DNA of 38,906 nt from Acidobacteriota bacterium (GTDB taxonomy: Bacteria; Acidobacteriota; Aminicenantia; Aminicenantales; Saccharicenantaceae): contig JAWSUF010000006.1 in assembly GCA_033549365.1 (NCBI GenBank), forward strand, positions 205,472 to 244,377, in the 5' to 3' direction. Below are positions 33,977-38,906 of the stretch, one piece after another. The notes beneath the pieces were generated by a model, which was not told where the DNA came from, made no database searches, and saw only the letters and a list, made by a program, of their open reading frames with translations. Numbering within the stretch: the first letter of the stretch is position 1; every line of letters starts with the position of its first letter. The position numbers were made by a program, and so were the translations under genes.

Positions 33977-34204
33977 ATGGCACAACGCAAACGCAGCGAT
34001 TCTCTGGTCTGGGGGATAATCCTGATCACGGTCGGGGTTCTCTTCCTTCTTCAATCCCTGGACATCCATGTCTGGGATTTCGTGGCCCGGATGTGGCCGG
34101 TCGTCCTCATCATTTGGGGAGCCTCGAAGCTCTATGCCGGAATCAAGGAGAGAAGCCGGAGGCCCGCCGAACCGGCCGCCGGGGATCCGGACCATGAAAG
34201 CTAA
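33977..34204 (+). CDS. small LiaI/LiaF-like membrane protein
   Basis: A 75-residue protein with two membrane segments (about residues 10-26 and 38-53) around LDIHVWDFVARMWPVVLIIWGASKL, repeating the LiaF-type transmembrane pattern seen at the C terminus of the preceding gene. AAGGAG lies eight nt before ATG 33977. It overlaps the next gene by 11 bp. The C-terminal tail is basic then acidic and probably cytoplasmic. It is likely a membrane partner in the same envelope-stress module. Confidence 0.8.
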   Translation: MAQRKRSDSLVWGIILITVGVLFLLQSLDIHVWDFVARMWPVVLIIWGASKLYAGIKERSRRPAEPAAGDPDHES

Positions 34205-35513
34205 GGAAGTCGTTCTCCTGATTTTCCTGGTCTTTGCAGGTGTCGTTTTCTATCACCTGCAGACCGGAAAATGGCGGGACCTTGCGCCCTGGGCGGACGA
34301 CATCATGTTTTGGGGAAAGTCGTATGTCTACGAAGAGACCGAGGAGATCGCTCTTCCTGAAACATATCGGCTTGAAATCGAAAACCGTCACGGCGATGTC
34401 GAAGTCGTCGGGCAGGAAGGGCGGACTTCGCTCGAAGCGACGCTCCGCAAGGACATCCGGAGACGAAACGAGGCCGAGGCGGCCGAAATCGCCGGCCGGC
34501 TTTCCACCGTCGTTTCCCACAAAGGTGACCTGATCCGCATCGCGACGAATCGGGCCGATTTCCGAAAGCAGAATTTCCGAACCCATATCCGGATCCTGGC
34601 GCCTCCCGGCACAGCCGTCGACATCCGCAACAGCCACGGCAACATCAAGGTTCTCGATCTGGGCCGAACGGTCGTGGTCAACCGGCACGGACGCGTCCGC
34701 GCCGCGGGTATCGCGGGCGATGCGGACATCGCCAACAGTCACGGGGCCATCGAATTGGAGGATATCGAAGGCGGCGCCGTCGCGGCCGGCCGGCATGCGG
34801 ATGTCCGGATCCGGACCGTCGGAGGCGATTTGTCCGTGACGAACAGCTTCGGCAGGATCCGCGTGGAAGACATCGGCGGGAAAACCGCGATTTCCGGCCG
34901 CCACAACGCCGTCACCGGACATCGTCTCGAAGGCCCCGTTCGCATCTCCAACACCCACGATAAAATCACCCTGGAAGACACCGGCCCTGCGGAGATCGAA
35001 GGGTACCACTCCGACGTCTCGGTCCGCGGTGCGCGGGGAAGGATCGGCATCGCCACCCAACACGGGCGCGTCACGCTCGAAAACATCCGGGGAGGCGCCG
35101 AGGTCAAGGGTCGGAACGTGCGTGTTCGAGGCCGGCACCTCCGCGACGGGTCCATCCGGATCGACACCTCCCACGAGAAATGCGACCTGGATGATTTTTC
35201 GGGAGACGCCGAAATCAACGTTTCCAACGGCGAGATCAGCCTGTCTCCTCTTTCTCCGGAAGACGGCCTCCGCGTGTCCGGCCGTTACGGCGCCGTCCGC
35301 GTTCTGTGGCCCCGGGGAGCCGCGGTTTCTCTCGAAGCCCGGGCCCGGAACGGCCGGGTCATCTGGCGGCTTTCCGGACCTGAGCCTTTTAGGGATTCGA
35401 ATGGAACAAGCCTGGTCCGGGCCTTCATGGCCGAAGGCGAAGAGCCGCGCGTCGTCCTGTCATCCCAATACGGCGACATCCGCATCGAAGATCGTCCCGC
35501 GTCTCAGGACTGA
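34194..35513 (+). CDS. DUF4097-like beta-solenoid protein
   Basis: A 439-residue protein with an N-terminal membrane anchor (about residues 6-21) and an exported domain related to the DUF4097/putative adhesin (LiaG-like) family. From residue 146 a short motif recurs every 17-18 residues: NSHG 146, NRHG 163, NSHG 181, GRHA 199, NSFG 217, GRHN 235, NTHD 253, GYHS 270, TQHG 288 and GRNV 306, then less regularly to about 370. This is the signature of a right-handed beta-helix with His- and Asn-rich turns. It starts at ATG 34194 inside the preceding gene, after GGAGGCC. It is the last gene of the plus-strand sigma operon and may be the surface or periplasmic output or sensor of the system. Confidence 0.82.
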   Translation: MKAKEVVLLIFLVFAGVVFYHLQTGKWRDLAPWADDIMFWGKSYVYEETEEIALPETYRLEIENRHGDVEVVGQEGRTSLEATLRKDIRRRNEAEAAEIAGRLSTVVSHKGDLIRIATNRADFRKQNFRTHIRILAPPGTAVDIRNSHGNIKVLDLGRTVVVNRHGRVRAAGIAGDADIANSHGAIELEDIEGGAVAAGRHADVRIRTVGGDLSVTNSFGRIRVEDIGGKTAISGRHNAVTGHRLEGPVRISNTHDKITLEDTGPAEIEGYHSDVSVRGARGRIGIATQHGRVTLENIRGGAEVKGRNVRVRGRHLRDGSIRIDTSHEKCDLDDFSGDAEINVSNGEISLSPLSPEDGLRVSGRYGAVRVLWPRGAAVSLEARARNGRVIWRLSGPEPFRDSNGTSLVRAFMAEGEEPRVVLSSQYGDIRIEDRPASQD

Positions 35514-35529
35514 TCCCTGTGACGTTAAC

Positions 35530-35559
35530 GCCGGGCGCCCCGCGCCCGGCTTTTTTTTT
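35530..35559 (+). terminator. rho-independent terminator of the plus-strand sigma operon
   Basis: GCCGGGCGC (35530-35538) and GCGCCCGGC (35542-35550) form a perfect 9-bp stem with a CCC loop, followed by nine T residues (35551-35559). It lies 16 nt after the DUF4097-like gene. The T-run overlaps the stop codon of the convergent gene. Confidence 0.92.
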
Positions 35560-36457
35560 ATCCCTGGCGGTTTTTGTAGAAATAGATCTTCCGGGTCAGC
35601 AGACCGTTGATCTTGATGTGGAAATAGGAAATCAGGTTGGTCAGATCCTTGTTGAATTTCGTGACATAGCGGACGAATTCGGTTTCCTTCTTGAAGCGAA
35701 GGAGATTTTCGAACTCGGCGACTTCATCGTGAAGTTCAATGAGGAAATGCTTGACGGTCCTGTACTGGGCATTCACCTCGATCAAATCCTTGCCGCTCAT
35801 GGTTTTCAGATCCGGATAGGGCGGCAGAGACTGAAGGATGAGAAGGCTTTCGGTCTGGAGTTCGAGCACGGATTCCTTGATCTCCTGGAAAAAGGACGTG
35901 TAATCCATGGGATCTTTCATCCGGTCCTGGGCCCTGTCCAGCAGGCTTTCGAATTGTCTCTTCAGCGAAACGATGAAGTCTTTGACACCCATGTGCTTGC
36001 GCTTGATATTGAACAGATCGATGAAATCCCGCCCGATATAAATCTTGTCTTCATAATGGGACAGGAGATCCTTGGGGGTGTGGGTATAGAATTTGATCTC
36101 ATATTTCCGGCCGTCCGACTCCCGTTCCCTCAACCGGGCCAGAACAAGAAAGTGATTCTGCTCGATGAAATAGCTGCTTTTATCGAGAAGGGCGGAATAC
36201 AGGGCCAGATTCTGGATGATCGCCTCACGGAGATAGTCCAGAACATCCTCCTTGCGGGCGAGAAAATCGCTGACTTTTTCATTGGGGGACGGATGGATAA
36301 CGGAATAGGACGGAGACAGGGTGTAGAGCACGGGACCGGTGCCGAGTTCAAGATGGAGGTTCTTGTAGACATTCTGGTAGAGGTCGTCGAAAAGCATGGG
36401 ACGCAGGGGAGGCAAACCGGAGACTTCGAGTTTGGACAGTTCGTCGATTTCATTCAT
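35558..36457 (-). CDS. uncharacterised 299-residue cytoplasmic protein
   Basis: I do not recognise this family. The protein has no signal peptide or membrane segment. It is rich in Leu, Asp, Glu, Lys and Phe and is predicted to be mostly helical, especially residues about 165-290. An N-terminal part (about 20-160) mixes strands and helices, with VLYTLSPSYSVIHPSPNEKV and KYEIKFYTHTPKDLL. No Cys residue is present and no catalytic pattern stands out. GGGAGGATAAC before ATG 36457 is a good ribosome binding site, and a promoter is visible at 36485-36513. It sits downstream of the lipM-like gene. Codon use and composition look like its neighbours, so it is probably a real, native gene. Confidence 0.85.
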   Translation of the reverse strand: MNEIDELSKLEVSGLPPLRPMLFDDLYQNVYKNLHLELGTGPVLYTLSPSYSVIHPSPNEKVSDFLARKEDVLDYLREAIIQNLALYSALLDKSSYFIEQNHFLVLARLRERESDGRKYEIKFYTHTPKDLLSHYEDKIYIGRDFIDLFNIKRKHMGVKDFIVSLKRQFESLLDRAQDRMKDPMDYTSFFQEIKESVLELQTESLLILQSLPPYPDLKTMSGKDLIEVNAQYRTVKHFLIELHDEVAEFENLLRFKKETEFVRYVTKFNKDLTNLISYFHIKINGLLTRKIYFYKNRQG

Positions 36458-36484
36458 GTTATCCTCCCGCTCTTTCCACGAATT

Positions 36485-36513
36485 ATCGTATCACCGGGGG
36501 AGGTTTTATTCAA
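36485..36513 (-). promoter_or_regulatory. promoter of the uncharacterised gene
   Basis: On the minus strand TTGAAT (36508-36513), a 17-nt spacer, then TACGAT (36485-36490), about 28 nt before the ATG. The -35 box overlaps the 3' end of the lipM-like gene. Confidence 0.5.
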
Positions 36514-37274
36514 GACAAGGCATATCGATTCTCCAACTCGGCCAGGGCGGCCGGGTTTTCGTGAGCCGGGTCGTAAGGGACAAGTTCGACCGAAAAGATG
36601 TTTCGGAAACCGGTTTCCAGTCGCCCGGCGGCCCAGAAAAAATCGATCGGTCGGCCCAGAGCTTCGGAGAGCGACGTCATGAGAACGGGCCGCCCGTCCG
36701 TTCCCCGGGAAACGGTCTGAAGCAGGTCATCCGTTTTTTTCAAGGGAAGGGAGCCGTGCTGCAGGAAAACGGCGCCGCTCCGCTTCTGGGCGCTGCCGAC
36801 GATTTTTTTTCCGTCGATCTCGATCTCATCCCGGGCCGGGTGGGCAAAACATGGTTGAATTCCTCGGAGATAGGACTCCGGGGGGTTTCCGGCCAGGCTT
36901 GGACGAAGCCCCATCTCTTCCAGGCCGCGGATCAGAGCCTGAGAAATGAGACGGTAGGATTCACGGACCGATGCGGGGAATACCGACGTGTCCGCGGAGG
37001 CCACGCAATAGGTCAATTCTTGTTGGTGAAGCACCAGTTTTCCGCCGGTGATGCGGCGCACGACGGCAACGCCGCGGCGACGGCAGGCCTCGGCGTCGAG
37101 AACCTTTTCGACATTTTGAGAGGCGCCCAGAGACACGGTCGGTCCGGACCACCGGTAAAACCTGAGGAACGTACCGCCGCTTTCCGCAGCTTTTCTGAAC
37201 AGGAACTCGTCGACGGCCATGTTCCTGGGCCCGGAAAGCGGCTCCGGTTCCAGGGTGTAATGCCATGTCGTCAT
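36510..37274 (-). CDS. lipM: LipM-type octanoyltransferase (lipoate ligase fold)
   Basis: A 254-residue protein of the biotin/lipoate protein ligase family. It probably moves octanoyl from acyl carrier protein to a lipoyl domain such as GcvH, a first step of lipoate synthesis. The binding-site motif RRITGGKLVLHQQELTY and the later EIDGKKIVGSAQKR fit the fold. Cys142 in GIQPCFAHPARDEIEI is placed like the catalytic cysteine of LipM, and FLQHGSL follows, as in that group. A lipoate-protein ligase (LplA) is the alternative. The ATG at 37274 has GAGG just upstream. It lies only 21 bp after the tRNA-Gly 3' end on the same strand. Confidence 0.82.
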   Translation of the reverse strand: MTTWHYTLEPEPLSGPRNMAVDEFLFRKAAESGGTFLRFYRWSGPTVSLGASQNVEKVLDAEACRRRGVAVVRRITGGKLVLHQQELTYCVASADTSVFPASVRESYRLISQALIRGLEEMGLRPSLAGNPPESYLRGIQPCFAHPARDEIEIDGKKIVGSAQKRSGAVFLQHGSLPLKKTDDLLQTVSRGTDGRPVLMTSLSEALGRPIDFFWAAGRLETGFRNIFSVELVPYDPAHENPAALAELENRYALS

Positions 37275-37295
37275 GTCCGGACCTCAATAAAAAAG

Positions 37296-37367
37296 AGCGG
37301 GCAACGGGATTCGAACCCGTAACTCCGAGCTTGGGAAGCTCGCACTCTACCGTTGAGTTATGCCCGC
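37296..37367 (-). tRNA. tRNA-Gly (anticodon CCC)
   Basis: A 72-nt glycine tRNA. The acceptor stem GCGGGCA/TGCCCGC is at 37361-37367 and 37297-37303, with discriminator U at 37296. The anticodon loop TTCCCAA lies between stems CGAGC and GCTCG, with CCC at 37333-37335 (plus-strand GGG), reading GGG. The T-arm GGGTTCGAATCCC is canonical. CCA is not encoded. Confidence 0.96.
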
Positions 37368-37381
37368 TCGATGCGACCCCA

Positions 37382-37410
37382 AATCTAGCCCGAATCTCTC
37401 CCTTTGTCAA
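37382..37410 (-). promoter_or_regulatory. promoter of tRNA-Gly (and possibly lipM)
   Basis: On the minus strand TTGACA (37405-37410), a 17-nt spacer and TAGATT (37382-37387) lie 15 nt before the tRNA 5' end. Confidence 0.75.
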
Positions 37411-37411
37411 C

Positions 37412-37612
37412 CCGAGGGTGTGCGTGAAAACGCCCCAGTTTTCTCTCTTTTCCCTAAAAGGGCGTTTTCATCCTTCGGACGGGCCGATCTCACCACATCG
37501 ATTTCGTCCCGGCCTGCTCGACGTAGCTCAACTACGCCTGCGCAGCCCGATCCTCATCGCTGCGGCGACCTCGACCCGCGCACGCACTCGGAGCCGAGGG
37601 TGTGCGTGAAAA
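37412..37612. repeat. 19-bp direct repeats bounding a structured intergenic segment
   Basis: CCGAGGGTGTGCGTGAAAA occurs at 37412-37430 and again, identically, at 37594-37612. Between the copies lie an inverted repeat, GAAAACGCCC (37426-37435) against GGGCGTTTTC (37460-37469), and a small palindrome, CGTAG-CTCAA-CTACG, near 37520. No convincing coding frame occupies the segment. It could be a miniature mobile or dispersed intergenic element, or a duplicated regulatory site ahead of the bactofilin. Its copy number elsewhere in the genome cannot be judged here. Confidence 0.6.
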
Positions 37613-37620
37613 AAGCCGAA

Positions 37621-37650
37621 TTGACAGACGGAGGGCGGGCCTTCTATAAT
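37621..37650 (+). promoter_or_regulatory. consensus promoter giving a leaderless bactofilin mRNA
   Basis: TTGACA (37621-37626), an 18-nt spacer and TATAAT (37645-37650) match both consensus boxes exactly. Only six nt (CACTCC) separate TATAAT from ATG 37657, so transcription should start at or within a base or two of the start codon. No Shine-Dalgarno sequence exists. Confidence 0.8.
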
Positions 37651-37656
37651 CACTCC

Positions 37657-38043
37657 ATGTTCAAAGACGAACGCGCGAACTCGACGGAAACGACAGACAG
37701 CCCGACTTCCCTTTCCCAGACTTCCCGGATCGGCTCCCAGCTTGCCTTGAACGGCCGTATCAGCGGCCGGGACGATCTCTTGATCGAAGGCCGCTTCAAG
37801 GGCCATATCGAACTCAACCAAGGCTCCCTGGTCATCGCCCGGGGCGCCAAGGTCGAAGCCGACATCCGGGTCAAGTTTCTGACCCTTCAGGGGGAACTCA
37901 AGGGCAATGTCGATGCCGACGAGCGCATTCTCGTCGCGGAAACGGCAACCCTCACGGGGGACATCACGGCCGCCCGGGTTTCCATCATGAACGGCGCCCG
38001 TTTCAAAGGCGCCATCCGCATCAAAAACAGCGTTTCTACTTGA
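37657..38043 (+). CDS. bactofilin
   Basis: A 128-residue bactofilin (DUF583), a cytoskeletal protein that polymerises without nucleotide and takes part in cell shape or polar organisation in many bacteria. A flexible N-terminal tail (about 1-24) precedes a beta-helix core (about 25-122). The core has regularly spaced hydrophobic and Gly residues, as in LALNGRISGRDDLLIEGRFKG and LKGNVDADERILVAETATLTG. Length is typical. The promoter spacing supports ATG 37657 as a leaderless start. It is convergent with the CsgG-like gene, whose stop it overlaps by 8 bp. Confidence 0.93.
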   Translation: MFKDERANSTETTDSPTSLSQTSRIGSQLALNGRISGRDDLLIEGRFKGHIELNQGSLVIARGAKVEADIRVKFLTLQGELKGNVDADERILVAETATLTGDITAARVSIMNGARFKGAIRIKNSVST

Positions 38044-38758
38044 TCTTGATGGCGCCCTTGGTCCGGTCGCGGCGCTTCTGTTCCATCTGATCCCACTTCT
38101 TCATGCAGCGGGAGTCGGGTCCGTAGAGAAGCGAACATTCCAGGTATTCCGTCAGGTAAATGATACAGGCCCGGATGGCTTGCCCCGCCGGAGTTTTTTC
38201 ATAACCGCCTCCCCGGACGGAAAAGCCCCGATAGTTCACGCCGGCATCAAGGCCCGCGGCCGAAGCTTCAGCCTCGATGGTCCGGGCATCGACGATTTCT
38301 CCGGTCTCCGTGTCGATCACCTTGAGATCGACGGCGATATAGACCCGATCTTTCTTTCCACCCAGACGGACACCCCGATAAGCCACTCCTCCGCCTCCTC
38401 CGCCGATCCTCTCCTCATAAGAGGAGACCGTTCCGGCCACGAGGAATTCCGCTCCCTTGATTTTTCCCATTTTGGCCCGGGTGGCCTGATCGATCCGGCC
38501 CGTCGCGCCGAGATCCTGCTCGCCGAGCACCGCCTCGATCTCTTTGCGTTCGAGAACCGAAAACGAGCCCGTGCTCACCAGTTCGGATGCCAGCATATCG
38601 GAAAGCTCCGATCCGACGGCGGCGCTCCACCATCCGGCGCTTGTCTGGTTCGTGAAACGCAGGACGCCGAGACGCGGCTTATCCTGAGCTTCCGCGGAAA
38701 CGGCCAGCACGGCGATGACGAGCGCGGCCATAATAAGACTTGAACAAAGCTTCTTCAT
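38036..38758 (-). CDS. CsgG/HfaB-family exported protein
   Basis: A 240-residue protein with a signal peptide (about residues 1-25, ending AEAQ) and a CsgG-type domain: RLGVLRFTNQTSAGWW at the mature N terminus, LSDMLASELVSTGSFSVLERKEIEAVLGEQDL, and AEFLVAGTVSSYEERIGGGGGGV. CsgG family members form outer-membrane secretion pores for curli or are envelope lipoproteins. No lipobox Cys is seen here and no curli subunit genes are nearby, so a general envelope role is safer. The C terminus has four Cys and a basic tail. AAGGAGG precedes the start by four nt; ATG 38758 is chosen for that reason. Confidence 0.85.
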   Translation of the reverse strand: MKKLCSSLIMAALVIAVLAVSAEAQDKPRLGVLRFTNQTSAGWWSAAVGSELSDMLASELVSTGSFSVLERKEIEAVLGEQDLGATGRIDQATRAKMGKIKGAEFLVAGTVSSYEERIGGGGGGVAYRGVRLGGKKDRVYIAVDLKVIDTETGEIVDARTIEAEASAAGLDAGVNYRGFSVRGGGYEKTPAGQAIRACIIYLTEYLECSLLYGPDSRCMKKWDQMEQKRRDRTKGAIKIK

Positions 38759-38785
38759 AGGGCCTCCTTTCATTCATCATCATAT

Positions 38786-38814
38786 CACATACCATAGCGG
38801 ATCCGGGTTGTCAA
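38786..38814 (-). promoter_or_regulatory. promoter of the CsgG-like gene
   Basis: On the minus strand TTGACA (38809-38814), a 17-nt spacer and TATGTG (38786-38791) lie 28 nt before ATG 38758. Confidence 0.6.
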
Positions 38815-38841
38815 AATCGATTCGGATGTATAATGAAAACT

Positions 38842-38861
38842 CCCCGGGCTGAAGCCCGGGG
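38842..38861. other. strong hairpin between divergent genes
   Basis: CCCCGGGC (38842-38849) and GCCCGGGG (38854-38861) form a perfect 8-bp stem with a TGAA loop. On the plus strand only TTT follows; on the minus strand AGTTTT follows. A TATAAT at 38829-38834 lies just upstream. It may shield the next gene from read-through, or act as an attenuator. Confidence 0.5.
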
Positions 38862-38875
38862 TTTCGGCCCTGTGG

Positions 38876-38906
38876 CATAATCTGACTATGGGTTTTTTCG
38901 CTGATC
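38876..38906 (+). other. start of a further gene, cut by the window end
   Basis: CATAAT (38876-38881) is followed by six nt and then ATG at 38888, reading MGFFAD to the end of the window. The spacing copies that of the leaderless bactofilin promoter. Too little sequence remains to identify a product. Confidence 0.35.

Noticed and set aside
37412-37612. CRISPR array
   Set aside because: Only two repeat copies with a 163-bp spacing and no cas genes; the geometry does not fit.
37360-37656. N-terminal extension of the bactofilin frame to 37360
   Set aside because: It would run through the tRNA-Gly gene and repeats; a consensus promoter ends six nt before ATG 37657.

Overview
This is a chromosomal segment of a GC-rich (about 60%), Gram-negative-type bacterium. 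Envelope genes (ExbD, a heptose pathway, a DegS/HtrA-like PDZ protein, CsgG, large secreted hydrolases) imply an outer membrane. The gene mix resembles Acidobacteriota-related lineages such as Candidatus Aminicenantes, but that placement is inference. There is no phage, insertion sequence, CRISPR array or rRNA. Genes are tightly packed, with many 4-17 bp overlaps and three convergent pairs whose ends overlap.

Layout. (1) 1-560: exbD as its own transcription unit, with promoter and terminator. (2) 687-9708, minus strand: rod-shape operon mreB-mreC-mreD-mrdA-rodA, then a two-domain radical SAM protein; an acyl-CoA dehydrogenase follows with its own promoter. (3) 9809-12601, plus: a secreted glycosidase-like protein fused to a formylglycine-generating-enzyme-like domain. 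(4) 12598-17628, minus: ribose-type sugar ABC importer plus an L-fucose-isomerase-family enzyme. (5) 17700-22927, plus: TRAP/DctM-like permease, 51-residue membrane protein, M14-type deacylase, C69-type peptidase and a DUF6305-like exported protein, read here as a possible amino-acid-conjugate or peptide scavenging system. It ends at a histidine-kinase remnant and tRNA-Leu(CAA). (6) 23227-26875, plus: split heptose kinase and nucleotidyltransferase, heptosyltransferase, isoprenylcysteine-methyltransferase-like protein, TrmH-like RNA methylase. (7) 26872-29601, minus: large secreted glycosidase-like protein. (8) 29676-35513: two ECF sigma modules back to back. The minus module is sigma / membrane protein / PDZ protein whose trypsin triad has lost His and Asp. 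The plus module is sigma / zinc-finger anti-sigma / two membrane proteins / DUF4097-like beta-solenoid, closed by a strong terminator. (9) 35558-37367, minus: unknown 299-aa protein, LipM-type octanoyltransferase, tRNA-Gly(CCC). (10) 37657-38906: bactofilin, convergent CsgG-family protein, and the start of a further gene.

Promoters of the TTGACA-N17/18-TATAAT type can be read directly before exbD, the acyl-CoA dehydrogenase, the permease operon, both tRNAs and the bactofilin. Several first genes (9809, 37657, 38888, probably 32387) have the -10 box only 4-6 nt before ATG and no ribosome binding site, implying leaderless mRNAs, whereas genes inside operons mostly carry Shine-Dalgarno sequences. 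The most interesting candidates are the ECF module with a proteolytically dead DegS-like partner, and the permease/deacylase/peptidase cluster.
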